NCBI RefSeq assembly: GCF_019977315.1
Contig: NZ_AP024652.1
Coordinates: 2,046,001-2,110,000 of the forward strand
Direction of reading: 5' to 3'
DNA: 64,000 bases
DNA from: Arthrobacter sp. StoSoilB22
GTDB taxonomy: Bacteria > Actinomycetota > Actinomycetes > Actinomycetales > Micrococcaceae
Positions 18,146 through 26,705 of this stretch are shown here, in pieces. The notes below the pieces were generated by a model, which searched no databases, was not told the origin of the DNA, and saw only the letters and a program-made list of their open reading frames with translations. A program made the position numbers and the translations under genes. Position 1 is the first letter of the stretch, and every line of letters starts with the position of its first letter.

Positions 18146-18361
18146 TTAGTCCCTTTGGTTCCTCACGATGAGTGATGCGAAGAGTGCAGCGATCACTGGG
18201 ATTAGCACAGTCAGCGTCGCACTCGGAACATTCTGGGAGTCTCCGAGCAGGCTTCGGATCCCGAGGGTTGTCAGCCCTACAAGTAGCCCGAGACTAAGCC
18301 AAAGCACTGGCCGCTTCATGACGGTCGGGTTTCGTTCCGGCATTTCAGCAGCTGGTTGCAC
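18146..18361 (-). CDS. small two-helix membrane protein, candidate immunity partner
   Basis: 71 residues: polar N-terminus, two hydrophobic segments (RPVLWLSLGLLVGLTTLGI and TLTVLIPVIAALFASLIV) and a charged RNQRD end. It overlaps the 3' end of the secreted-protein gene by 17 bp, so the two are co-transcribed and probably translationally coupled. No family recognised. Small membrane proteins in this position often give self-immunity to a secreted toxin; this is inference. Confidence 0.55.
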   Translation of the reverse strand: MQPAAEMPERNPTVMKRPVLWLSLGLLVGLTTLGIRSLLGDSQNVPSATLTVLIPVIAALFASLIVRNQRD

Positions 18362-18929
18362 TCTGAATTCCCGAGAAGATGGCGCCGGTCAGACCACCGA
18401 TAAAGATCCCACGAATGCCCGCCCCGGCCCCGGTGAGCGCCCCAGTCCCCAACCCCCAAAGGAGATTGTTAAGCGCACACCCTTGGTTTATCATGAGCCT
18501 TGGGACCACGGTGGATGCATCACCGGCGGGCTGAAAGTAGACGTCTACCTGTTTTCGGTTCGAAGAGACTTTGAACGACAACGTGTAATCGACGCCTCCA
18601 ACACTGGCCTTGGCAGGTGCCGTCTCCAAGACGTTGCCCCGGACGTCTCTGGCGCTGAGCGTCCCATCCGCAGCGACTTCGAACTTTGCACGGACAGCGC
18701 TCAATCGGATGACCTTCTGCCCTTGGATCGTTTCCAACGACGAGGAGACGAATGCTCCATTAGCGTCGGATGTGTTGGCTTGCAAAATTCCCTCAGGTAC
18801 GGCCTGGTGCGAGGCAGCCATTGCCGGTACGGGTGCCATCAGCGTAGAGACCAGCCCCAAACCCAAGACGGCAACAACACGTTTTTTGCGATTCATCTTC
18901 TCCCAAATCTGCTCGATCTGCGCATTCAT
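18345..18929 (-). CDS. secreted protein with a C-terminal Gly-zipper hydrophobic segment, bacteriocin-like
   Basis: 194 residues. A Sec signal peptide is clear: basic NRKKR, hydrophobic VVAVLGLGLVSTLM, then AMA|AS near residue 39. The middle is a polar beta-rich region (DGTLSARDVRGNVLETAPAK, VDYTLSFKVSSNRKQVDVYF). The last 44 residues run from Cys151 to the final Cys194 and are a Gly/Ala-rich hydrophobic helix pair (LLWGLGTGALTGAGAGIRG and IFIGGLTGAIFSG), as seen in pore-forming class II bacteriocins. A disulphide between the two Cys would bracket it. Start 18929 has GTGAGGAA; an inner start at 18896 is also possible. No homologue recognised. Confidence 0.6.
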   Translation of the reverse strand: MNAQIEQIWEKMNRKKRVVAVLGLGLVSTLMAPVPAMAASHQAVPEGILQANTSDANGAFVSSSLETIQGQKVIRLSAVRAKFEVAADGTLSARDVRGNVLETAPAKASVGGVDYTLSFKVSSNRKQVDVYFQPAGDASTVVPRLMINQGCALNNLLWGLGTGALTGAGAGIRGIFIGGLTGAIFSGIQSATSC

Positions 18930-19420
18930 TCCTCACTAGGTGTTTTGTTTGATTTCCGGGACGCCACCGTACTGACCTCAGAACCGACAGTCGGCGTGGT
19001 GGATAGCATCATCGGTATCTCCGGCGGCGAACATTGGTAGTTCGCTATCTGTTAGTGCACTTAAGGACGTTTTCGTGACACGTCAAGGGCAGGTTTGAGG
19101 GAGCCCAGTGTTCCGTTTGGGCCAAATGCGACGACTTCCTGTCGGTAGAGTGCTCTTGCTATCCAGTCCGCAAGGTCGATCCTTCCGGACCATCACCACT
19201 GGCAGATGCGCAAGGACATCCCTGGGCAGTACAGCTAGGGAGCACCCATCAGAACCGCGGCTGATGTCGTCATGCCGTTGCGATATTCGCTCGACACGGG
19301 CAGGTGATCCCTTCTAGGGGCTGTCTAGAAACACGGGGGATGGCTGTCGTGGCCTCAATATCTGAACTGAATGCGGACGCAAGCGGTGAATCGTAAGCCC
19401 CTGTGCCGACGTCGAGCGTT
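18930..19420. other. intergenic region, no gene recognised
   Basis: About 490 bases between the secreted protein and the ArdC-like remnant. Short frames only, no hairpin with U-tract noted. The upstream regulatory region of the secreted protein must lie at its left side. Confidence 0.4.
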
Positions 19421-19928
19421 TGACTGTCGCCCGAGGAGCGCATAGCCCAACTGACCAAGGGACTTCACACAGCGCTCGAGGAAGCATCGAGTCGCCCATG
19501 CGTTGGCAGGTTCTGCTCGACGACTCCGCAACCTGTGGCGCTGTTCCGGGGGCAATGTCGCCCTGCTGATGATGCAGATGGCGCAGCGCGGTACCCAAGA
19601 GCCGACGCTGGTGGCCGGCTACAAAGAGTGGGTCAGGCATGGTCGGACGGTTCTGCGTGGAGAGCACGCACTCTGGGTGATCGCGCCGCGGACGGTCTCG
19701 ATGCAGGAACTGATTTTGGCCGACGGACAGCGCAAGCTCCTGCCAGCGAATCAGACTGCACCTGCTGATGCTGGCAGCAGAGGCAAGAAGACGTGGTCAC
19801 TGGTTGGCGAGCATCGTGGCGAGTCCGAGCTAGGCCAGCGTCCCAGGACCGAACGCGTCATTGAACGGTCCCGAGATAGCTGGGCCATGAGCATCGCAGA
19901 TGTCCGTCGGGAGAGGCCCGTCGACTAA
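19421..19928 (+). pseudogene. ArdC-like antirestriction protein N-domain remnant
   Basis: SPEERIAQLTKGLHTALEEA (from about 19427), after a phase change RNLWRCSGGNVALLMMQMAQ and then PTLVAGYKEWVRHGRTVLRG and EHALWVIAP match the N-terminal ssDNA-binding domain of ArdC and related plasmid proteins (pattern: YSFxNxLLI...GYxxWxxxGRxVxKGExGIxILAP). The metallopeptidase domain is missing; the frame ends at 19928 with unrelated residues. ArdC proteins protect incoming conjugative DNA. It lies 15 bp before an ssb gene, a usual plasmid or ICE neighbour. Confidence 0.65.
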
Positions 19929-19943
19929 GGAAGGTAACCCATC

Positions 19944-20450
19944 ATGAACACAAAGATCCCTATCACCTTCGCGGGGAAGCTGGTCGCAGATCCCGAACTG
20001 ACCATCGGGGAATCCGGAACTCCGCACGCGAAGCTCCGCGTTGCCGTGAACCAGCGAATTCCCAACCCAGATGGCACCTGGCGAGATGGCGAGCCGGTCT
20101 TCCACAACGTGTCTGCGTTCCGGATGCTCGCGGAGAACGCTTCTACTTCTCTGAAGAAAGGCGACCCTGTGACGGTGTCGGGAGAGCTTGAGTTCCGTGC
20201 GTACGACAAGGACGGCGAACGGCGTGAGGCACGGCGGATCATTGCTGACACTATTGGACCGGACCTTCGCTTTGGCACCGCGACGTATCAGCGCTCGGCC
20301 CGTGCAGTCTCCGAGCCCGAGGCGGCTGTGGAAGCGACGGGTCCACAAGCCACGACGGCGACTGGCTGGCCCGCGTACAACGTCACCACCAAGGGGCCAG
20401 TGGTCGCGTCCCCTTTAGGCGGAGCTCGGGTGAATGACATGACGGTTTGA
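19944..20450 (+). CDS. ssb: single-stranded DNA-binding protein, mobile-element type
   Basis: 168 residues from ATG 19944 behind AAGGAAGG. The OB fold is clear: TFAGKLVADPELTIGESGTP, AKLRVAVNQRIPNPDGTWRD, FHNVSAFRMLAENASTSLKK and GDPVTVSGELEFRAYDKDGE. The tail does not end in the acidic DDDIPF-type tip that chromosomal SSBs use to recruit partner proteins; it ends ARVNDMTV. With the ArdC remnant just upstream, it is most likely a plasmid or ICE accessory SSB left in the chromosome. Confidence 0.88.
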   Translation: MNTKIPITFAGKLVADPELTIGESGTPHAKLRVAVNQRIPNPDGTWRDGEPVFHNVSAFRMLAENASTSLKKGDPVTVSGELEFRAYDKDGERREARRIIADTIGPDLRFGTATYQRSARAVSEPEAAVEATGPQATTATGWPAYNVTTKGPVVASPLGGARVNDMTV

Positions 20451-20468
20451 CCTGTCTTCGCCGTACAG

Positions 20469-20506
20469 GCCCACGGCCCGTTCGTCGAGGCGTGGGCTCT
20501 TCTTTT
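20469..20506 (+). terminator. rho-independent terminator after ssb
   Basis: GCCCACG (20469-20475) pairs with CGTGGGC (20491-20497), followed by TCTTCTTTT. It is 18 bp after the ssb stop. Confidence 0.75.
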
Positions 20507-20852
20507 GTGAGTGGGATCCACATTCGAACATATGTATTGGGTATCTGCTTGGCTGAAGGCGCAATGGTGCTCCTGCACCTGTGCGAGGTGTTTAGAAGAT
20601 CGTAAACTGGGCTGACGCGCCACTCAGGGGTGGGTGGCTGGGCTACTCAGCCCAGTGGCTGAACATGGGACCGCTCGCAGGACGATGGTAATCGCCAACC
20701 CGAACAGAACTGGCATGGCTAGAGGTGTTCGATAATTCGAATGGGTGCCGCTCTGCGGTCCGTTCAATCGGCCACGACCAAGGACATCGCGACCCCTGCA
20801 TCCGAGACCGCGGAGCTGACCTTCGTCGTGGTACCTCTTCGCCGACCAGGGT

Positions 20853-21383
20853 CTACTGGGCGGTGACCTTCTTGAGCCGAAGGATGCCGATGGTCCAGAG
20901 GCTGACTACCGCGTGCAGGAAGGTCCATCCGATTTTCACCGGATCGAACGGGGACCCGTCGATGAAGACCATCGCCAGCACGATTGACGTCGCGGAGACC
21001 AATATGGCCGCGATCAGTGGCGATCGGGCCGTTCTTCTTAGGGTGGCGAGGTTCCAGATCCCGATGACCACGCCCGCGATGGACACCACGCCGAAGCCCA
21101 AGGTGACGGCGAAGACGTACGCGATCCACTCTGCGGGGGGTTCTACGCCTGAAGCCGCCATGTCCTGTAAGTGTCCGATACCCGTTGCGGCGCTCGTAAC
21201 GGTGACCCAGCAGGTGAGCAATCCCGAGAGTACCTCGAAAAGCCCCAACCAGAAGCGCCAATGCCGTGATCTCATCGCGCCGTGGCGGGTAAGGACAGGC
21301 ACGCCCGCCGATCGCGACGGACGCACGTAGAGCCGCTCTACTATACCGGACTGGTCGGTCTGTGGCTGCGGTTCTTGGCCCAT
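20853..21383 (-). CDS. hypothetical four-helix membrane protein
   Basis: 176 residues. After a 45-residue hydrophilic N-terminus (MGQEPQPQTDQSGIVERLYV...) come four hydrophobic segments: FWLGLFEVLSGLLTCWVTV, WIAYVFAVTLGFGVVSIAGV, PLIAAILVSATSIVLAMVFI and FLHAVVSLWTIGIL. A later start at MRSRHWRF (about 21272) would give the bare membrane domain. No family recognised; the region to its right (20510-20850) has no gene. Confidence 0.5.
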   Translation of the reverse strand: MGQEPQPQTDQSGIVERLYVRPSRSAGVPVLTRHGAMRSRHWRFWLGLFEVLSGLLTCWVTVTSAATGIGHLQDMAASGVEPPAEWIAYVFAVTLGFGVVSIAGVVIGIWNLATLRRTARSPLIAAILVSATSIVLAMVFIDGSPFDPVKIGWTFLHAVVSLWTIGILRLKKVTAQ

Positions 21384-21474
21384 GTGGCGTGCCCCCTAGC
21401 GTGCGGCGGAGGCCGTCCCCGCGCGTTTCCAACAGGGAGTCTACCCCGGGCCCCGTTTGCCTTCGTCCCGGCGT

Positions 21475-21880
21475 TCATTCGGGCATGATCGGCTGGGCTG
21501 GGAAGTGGATGACGAGGTTCTTCAGGGTTGCGGGGTCGGTGTTCGTGCACTGTTGGAGGAGCCGGTAGAACAGCAGGCCTCGGCTTCTAGTTGTTCTTCG
21601 GTTGAAGCGGAAGGTGAACTCGTCGAGGTAGTAGGCCAACTGTTCCCGTGAGATGCCCTGCTGGAGGCTACCGTCGATCCAGCGCTTGAGCTGGGAAGCG
21701 GCCATGTGGACCGCCGGCATTTTGACGTGAGCCGGGATATCCGAGCCGAGCTGGGTGAAGTACTCATGCTGGTAGCCGAGGTCGGCGAAGCGCCTCAACT
21801 GCCTCGCCCCGTCGGTTAGGATGGTCGCTTGAGCCGGGTGAACAGGTCGGGAGCAAGCTTTAGCCGGTGCCTTCATGCCA
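21475..21880 (-). pseudogene. IS1595-family transposase C-terminal remnant
   Basis: TILTDGARQLRRFADLGYQH, then VHMAASQLKRWIDGSLQQGI, REQLAYYLDEFTFRFNRRTT and RSRGLLFYRLLQQCTNTDP are the end of an ISXO2-like DDE transposase (the pattern FNRRxSRSRGLLFYRLL is diagnostic). The N-terminal zinc-finger and first catalytic Asp are missing. Upstream (minus-strand sense) it runs into repeat copy C within about 60 bases, so element and repeat may have been joined by the same event. Confidence 0.85.
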
Positions 21881-21940
21881 AGTAGGCTGGGTAGGCCGTT
21901 GGGGGCTCGGCGCCGAGTTGAGGAATGGGCAGAAAAGAAC

Positions 21941-22040
21941 TGTGGACAATGCCCACACTTTCGGTCGCCGGCTGCCTCGTACACCGACCGGATTGGCCCG
22001 GAATTCGTATGTTTCCGTCACTTCTCAGTGTTTCCAGAGG
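21941..22040 (+). repeat. repeat copy C (partial, no tRNA-like core)
   Basis: CTGTGGACAATGCCCACACT then, 40 bases on, ATTGGCCCGGAATTCGTATG and TTTCCGTCACTTCTCAGTGT align with copies A and B. The palindrome is degraded, and similarity ends after about 100 bp so the tRNA-like core is absent. Confidence 0.65.
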
Positions 22041-22112
22041 TGACACGCCATCAGTGCTCGAAACAGCCGGCGAAGTGTGGTGATCAATCTGCGGAACCAT
22101 GCGTACGGCCCG

Positions 22113-22355
22113 CTAAGTACCTCGTCCTGCTTCTGCAAGGAATCTAAAGGCGCTCCACGGCCTGGCAACCAATCGGCAGTCCTGCCGGTGCCGGGCTGCG
22201 AACGACGGCTGACGCTGCTGTCCCGCTCGGAACACGGCCCGTCCGTCACAAGAAAGGCATGCCAATTCCTGACGGGTGGCATTCTGCTCTTCCGGAAGAA
22301 GCCCGGCAAATTCTGTTGCGGTCCATTCCGTGCCATCCAATATGCTTTTTGCCAT
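22113..22355 (-). CDS. small hypothetical protein with C-x2-C / H-x4-C pattern, possibly truncated
   Basis: 80 residues from ATG 22355, which has a strong AGGAGG ten bases upstream. MAKSILDGTEWTATEFAGLL and ACLSCDGRAVFRAGQQRQPS lead to FAARHRQDC. The CxxC...HxxxxC spacing looks like a zinc ribbon of the kind at the N-terminus of CoiA-like or other nuclease-linked proteins, and the body one would expect after it is missing. Likely the surviving N-terminus of a longer gene; the sequence before 22113 leads to repeat C. Confidence 0.5.
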   Translation of the reverse strand: MAKSILDGTEWTATEFAGLLPEEQNATRQELACLSCDGRAVFRAGQQRQPSFAARHRQDCRLVARPWSAFRFLAEAGRGT

Positions 22356-22589
22356 ATACAAGGTGCCTCCTCGTGTATTGCTAACTGAAGTTCGAACGGC
22401 CATCAATAAGCTCCGCCGCCGGCCACCTCGCGAACGCCGGTATCCCGCGAGCCACTGTCAGTCACCAGCCGGGGCGGGATAAGTTTCGGCACCTCATTGC
22501 CTGCCGTGTTTGTTCTGGAGACGATTCGGCCGTCTGAAGGTCATGGGCCGCAGGTAGCCACTGCGGGCCCATGACCGCCTTCAGGCCTG

Positions 22590-23378
22590 CTATTTCGAGC
22601 TGGGTCGTCCGGGGATATGGCTAAGAATGGACTTGGAGAAGCCGCCATCGACGCAAATATCCTGACCGGTGACGTAGCCGGATAGTGGGCTTACGAGAAA
22701 TTCGATCACGTTGGCGATGTCCATCGGATCTCCTATTCTTGCGAGAGGGATAATTTCCTCCCGTGCCTTCTTGATTTTGGGATCTTCATACATTTTTTCG
22801 GTCATCCGGGTATGGGTCATGCCGGGGGAGACTACGTTGACGCGGATGCCGTCGGGTGCCCATTCCAATGCCAGTGTCTGGGCCAACATTGTCAGCGCGG
22901 CCTTGCTTGGGCTGTAGGCACCGGATCCCGCGTGTGGTTGTTGACCTGACATTGACGAGGTGAAGCAGGCGGCGCCGTGGCTGTCCTTCAGGTGCTGGTA
23001 GCTTGCTTTGGCGAGAAGCCATGGGCCGCGCAGGTTGACGGAGAACATTGCGTCCCAGTCTTCAAGGGAGACGTCGCATATGGGTCCAGGGTTGGCGATT
23101 CCGGCATTGGCTACCAACGCGTCCAGGCCACCGAATTCTGCAACGGCAGCTTTGACCAGCTGGCTCGGCACGTTGGGGTCGCCGAAATCACCTGCCAGTG
23201 CGATGGCGGTGCCTCCCACAGCCTGGATTGAACGAACAACACGCTCTTGGCTGCTGTTTGATTCGTGTCCGCAGACTGCAATCATTGGCTGCTCCCCGCG
23301 CGCAAGGGCTGCCTCCGCGAGTCTCAGGGATGCTGCAGCGCCGATTCCGCTGCTTCCGCCACTGACCAAAGCCCTCAT
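22590..23378 (-). CDS. SDR-family NAD(P)-dependent oxidoreductase
   Basis: 262 residues. ALVSGGSSGIGAAASLRLAE (cofactor TGxxxGxG variant), ALVANAGIANPG (NAG motif), catalytic Ser in CFTSSMSG and YSPSKAA (YxxxK), then VNVVSPGMTHTRM and the C-terminal GYVTGQDICVDGGFS. Last gene of the minus-strand set MHS transporter - TIM isomerase - SDR (25862 to 22590), which I infer is under the LacI operator at 26042. Substrate likely a polyol or keto sugar. Confidence 0.9.
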   Translation of the reverse strand: MRALVSGGSSGIGAAASLRLAEAALARGEQPMIAVCGHESNSSQERVVRSIQAVGGTAIALAGDFGDPNVPSQLVKAAVAEFGGLDALVANAGIANPGPICDVSLEDWDAMFSVNLRGPWLLAKASYQHLKDSHGAACFTSSMSGQQPHAGSGAYSPSKAALTMLAQTLALEWAPDGIRVNVVSPGMTHTRMTEKMYEDPKIKKAREEIIPLARIGDPMDIANVIEFLVSPLSGYVTGQDICVDGGFSKSILSHIPGRPSSK

Positions 23379-23491
23379 TACACAAACTCCTCTTTCAGGT
23401 TTTTTCGCATTGATAAATTAGACCTCAATAATGCTGGTTTCTTCCGTGCTCGAATAAATTCTTGGTGGAGCCCGGTTTCCGGCGGAAGGAG

Positions 23492-24313
23492 TTAACTCTC
23501 CAGTTCCCATCCGTGGTTCTTGAGGTCCTGCATCGCTTTCGCAAATTCGTGGACTGGATTGTCCTCACGGATGATCTCCAGAACGACATTCCCGACGCCG
23601 CATGTGTCCTTGACGGCATCGCCCAGCCCAGCCCAGTCAATGACTCCCGTGCCGATGGGGTCGTGACCCCAAGTGTCCACGCCGGTGTCGGAAATGTGCA
23701 CCAGTCCGATGGCCTGGTGATGCTCCCGCAGACTGGCGACGGGATCTTCTCCGATGAAGGCGGCGTTGGCGACGTCGTAGACGATCTTGACAGAATCGTC
23801 GTTGATCGTGCTGACGACACCTGCCAAGTCCTGGATTGTGGGAGTGAAGCAGTAGGGGGTGTTTTCGAAGAGCAATCGTGTGCCAGCCTGCTTGGCCACC
23901 GGGATGAGACTTTCCAGGCTTTCATACATCCATGCGTGGACGCTTTCGAGCGAGGGCGAGATCATAGGACGGCGGGTGCCGGGGGAAATCACGACCTCAG
24001 CGACGTCCCAAGCGGCCGCCAAGTCAATTACCGACTTGATGTGATCAATACTTTTGCGGCGCATGCTGGCCCCGGGGCTGGCCAGGTTGATGTCATATCC
24101 GCCAGCGTTCAAGGACCGTATTTCCGCACCGTACCGGCTGAGCCTGTCTTGGATGGCCATGCGTTCGGAGGTTGCTAACTCATCCGGCCAGCAGTGCGGA
24201 GAACTGACTGGAACCTCGAACGTTTTGTAGCCGTTGTCGACAAGCTCGGCTATCGCATCGATCGCCGTCGCTGACCAAAGATATGAAAACGTATTGATAA
24301 TCATGCTGTTCAC
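23492..24313 (-). CDS. sugar phosphate isomerase/epimerase-type TIM barrel (AP endonuclease 2 fold)
   Basis: 273 residues. The xylose-isomerase-like barrel shows metal and active-site strands VVISPGTRRP, GTRLLFENTPYCF (Glu ligand), VKIVYDVANAAFIGEDP (Asp), GLVHISDTGVDTWGHDPIGT (His, Asp) and NVVLEIIRED (last Glu). These divalent-metal enzymes isomerise, epimerise or dehydrate keto sugars and cyclitols. Middle gene of the MHS-TIM-SDR set; about 113 bp before the SDR. Confidence 0.88.
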   Translation of the reverse strand: MNSMIINTFSYLWSATAIDAIAELVDNGYKTFEVPVSSPHCWPDELATSERMAIQDRLSRYGAEIRSLNAGGYDINLASPGASMRRKSIDHIKSVIDLAAAWDVAEVVISPGTRRPMISPSLESVHAWMYESLESLIPVAKQAGTRLLFENTPYCFTPTIQDLAGVVSTINDDSVKIVYDVANAAFIGEDPVASLREHHQAIGLVHISDTGVDTWGHDPIGTGVIDWAGLGDAVKDTCGVGNVVLEIIREDNPVHEFAKAMQDLKNHGWELES

Positions 24314-24431
24314 GTGTGAGAAGTCCTCTCAGTTCCGCGCCATGGAGAAAGAAGCTTCCCTTCATAACTCACTATAAATTCTGAGCTGCCGCGGAGCTGC
24401 GGCCGAACTGCCGCAGCTCCGAACCGACCGT

Positions 24432-25862
24432 CTATTTGGAGTGCCGGGAGACGTCGACCATCGAGGTCGTGCCCGAAACCAACTTTTCGCCTTCGAGTAC
24501 CTCAGGGTCTGCCAGTGCCACAGTGGAACGGTCACCGCGGTTGCCGGTCTCCGGCAGTGTGAAGTAGACGACAAGGCACAATGCGACGACGACGATCATG
24601 TAGACAGCGACGAGCATCGGCTGCCCGGCTCCGACAAATGCGGCAGCGATCAGAGGTGCGGTTCCACCAAAGACGGCAATCACGATCTGATGCGCGAAAC
24701 CGATGCCTGATACCCGGACGGAGGCCGGGAACAATTCGGCCTGGATGGTCGGATAGACCGACTGCCAGATGCCGAGAACTACCCACCCGGAGGCCGATAC
24801 CAGGACGTATACCCAGAATCCCGGCTGGTTGAGGAGCAGGAGCAAGGGGTAGAAGAGAACGATCATGCCGATGGCGCCGATGATTGGGAAGATTTTGCGC
24901 CGGCCGAGTCGATCAGAGAGTGCGCCGCATGTCGGCACGATAACCACCAGCAGGGCCAGCCCGATAACACTTCCGGCGAGTGTGGAGGAGAGGTCCCGGC
25001 CGCTGGTGAGTTTGGCGTACGTGGGAAGGAAGGTGGCCCAGGTGTAGTAGGCCACGGCTGGTGCGGAGAGTGCTGCTGCCTGAAGCAGGGCCTTCGGGTG
25101 CTCGCGAAGCAGATCCATCAGGCGCGCCGCAGCGGACTTCTGGTCGACAAGGGCTTCTGCTTCGAATTCGGGGGTCTCTTCAGCCCGGGCCCTCAGGATC
25201 AGGCCGACGATGCCGAGGAAGCCGCCCACAACGAAGGGGATGCGCCATCCCCATGCGGCGAGATCGGCGGTGGAGAACGATGACGTCACCATCGCTGCGG
25301 CGCCCGTAGCTGCCAGGGTTGCAAGGCCACTTGCCATATTGGTGAAGGAACCGAACAAGCCTCGCCTGTTCGCTGGAGCGTGTTCGACCATGAACGCGAT
25401 GGCACTTTGGCCCTCGCTGCCGGCCGAAATGCCCTGGATGACGCGGGCAACCAGGAAGAGGACGGGTGCCGCATAGCCGATGCTCGCAAATGATGGTGTG
25501 AGGCCGATGATGAGTGAGCCGAGCGCCATCCCGGACACGGATAGAGTCAGGATGAGCCGCCGTCCAAAACGATCAGCCAGTGGCGAGATGATGATGCCGC
25601 TAAGAGGCCGTACAACAAACCCGACGGCGTACGTCAGGAGTGCGGCGATCAGGGAGGCGAACGGGGAGTCGCTGGGGAATATCTGCGACGAGAATACCGC
25701 TGCGAGCAGGCCGTAGATGTACCAGTCGTACCACTCAACGAAGTGGCCGATCGTGCCTGCAATCAGGTTCAGGGTGCGGCGCGGATGTTTGGACGTTTCG
25801 GGACGCCCCGAAGTGTCGGGACTGCCGACTGCTTCTTTTGAGGTCTTCATTGAACTCTCCAT
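24432..25862 (-). CDS. MHS-family MFS transporter
   Basis: 476 residues, 12 membrane segments. TIGHFVEWYDWYIYGLLAAV, FVVRPLSGIIISPLADRFGR, LFLVARVIQGISAGSEGQSA and IQAELFPASVRVSGIGFAHQ are MHS marks. First gene of a three-gene minus-strand unit; the tandem LacI-type operator lies 180 bp upstream. Probably the H+-driven importer for the regulon's substrate, parallel to the ABC importer at 35.8-38.9 kb. Confidence 0.9.
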   Translation of the reverse strand: MESSMKTSKEAVGSPDTSGRPETSKHPRRTLNLIAGTIGHFVEWYDWYIYGLLAAVFSSQIFPSDSPFASLIAALLTYAVGFVVRPLSGIIISPLADRFGRRLILTLSVSGMALGSLIIGLTPSFASIGYAAPVLFLVARVIQGISAGSEGQSAIAFMVEHAPANRRGLFGSFTNMASGLATLAATGAAAMVTSSFSTADLAAWGWRIPFVVGGFLGIVGLILRARAEETPEFEAEALVDQKSAAARLMDLLREHPKALLQAAALSAPAVAYYTWATFLPTYAKLTSGRDLSSTLAGSVIGLALLVVIVPTCGALSDRLGRRKIFPIIGAIGMIVLFYPLLLLLNQPGFWVYVLVSASGWVVLGIWQSVYPTIQAELFPASVRVSGIGFAHQIVIAVFGGTAPLIAAAFVGAGQPMLVAVYMIVVVALCLVVYFTLPETGNRGDRSTVALADPEVLEGEKLVSGTTSMVDVSRHSK

Positions 25863-26041
25863 GTTTTCACGTTTAGCGCTGTGGTTATAGTGCTGGATCT
25901 GGGCACCTGGTGTGCGGGGCCGGGCCGCCTGTTAGTGCGTCCGACCGGTTGACGAAATGCCAGGGGAGGCGGCCGGTGCGGGGCGGGCGGCGCTGCTTGC
26001 CAATAAGCGAAGAAAGCTTTCACAAACCTCCAGGCTCCGAA

Positions 26042-26068
26042 TGAGATCGGTTGCTGAGATCGGTTGCA
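26042..26068. promoter_or_regulatory. tandem LacI-type operator, site pair a
   Basis: TGAGATCGGTTGC immediately followed by TGAGATCGGTTGCA. Each unit fits the LacI-family form TGnnAnCGnTnnCA with central CG. It lies upstream of the MHS-TIM-SDR genes. The same unit recurs at 27449-27475 and 39012-39068. Confidence 0.8.
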
Positions 26069-26162
26069 TTCAACAATACGGATGGAATGTGATCTTTGTC
26101 AATGCACAATAGCGACGTTTCGTCCCATGCCAACGCCACTCAGGGCCCGTCGCGAGGCTGCG

Positions 26163-26705
26163 TCAATCGAGGGAAAGCGGTGCCTCGTTGTCGAAGTCCT
26201 GAAACTCCACACCTGACCAGGTGCATTCGAGGCGGCCGTACGTGGCCCAGTAGTCATCCCAGTGTGCGAGCTTCCAGTTATCGCGCTCCAAAGCACGCTT
26301 GATGAGTCGCGAACGCAGGACGTCTTGGGGCACCCGGACTCGTATCACGGTGATCTCGGGAGAGGGCCAGTGGAAGTCATTTACCGCACGGGTCAGGTAG
26401 CCCGGATCGTCAAAATAGGCCCCGAAGGGGGCATCGAGGACTACGGAGCGGCCGAGGCGCAGGTTTACTCCTGCCACATCCATGAGGGTCTCGTACTCAA
26501 GGGGCAGCAGATTGGCGCGATAGTAGTCGTTTGACTCGCGGTCGGTTGGGTCATGCCCCGTGGCGGTCAGTGCGAATTCGACGAAGCGGCCGCTCACCCG
26601 GTCCTTGTCCAGGTAAGCCGCTTGATGCTTCTCAGCCGTTTGTTGCGCGATGGTTGTTTTCCCTGAGCCGGCTGGTCCAATGACGATGAAGACCTGGGGA
26701 GACAT
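26163..26705 (-). CDS. P-loop small-molecule kinase-like ATPase
   Basis: 180 residues. Walker A VIGPAGSGKTTIAQQTAEKH (residues 8-27), DKDRV after strand 2, SVVLDAPFG, and basic LID-like RSRLIKRALERDN. The layout is that of gluconate/shikimate-kinase-like P-loop kinases or AAA_33 proteins. It starts within TAATG at the end of the aldolase gene, so the two are coupled. A kinase producing the aldolase's phosphorylated substrate is the natural inference, but it is not the usual PfkB-type KDG kinase. Confidence 0.8.
   Translation of the reverse strand: MSPQVFIVIGPAGSGKTTIAQQTAEKHQAAYLDKDRVSGRFVEFALTATGHDPTDRESNDYYRANLLPLEYETLMDVAGVNLRLGRSVVLDAPFGAYFDDPGYLTRAVNDFHWPSPEITVIRVRVPQDVLRSRLIKRALERDNWKLAHWDDYWATYGRLECTWSGVEFQDFDNEAPLSLD

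Noticed and set aside
18168-19040. 290-residue plus-strand frame
   Set aside because: Antisense to the secreted protein, whose signal peptide and membrane segment are clear.
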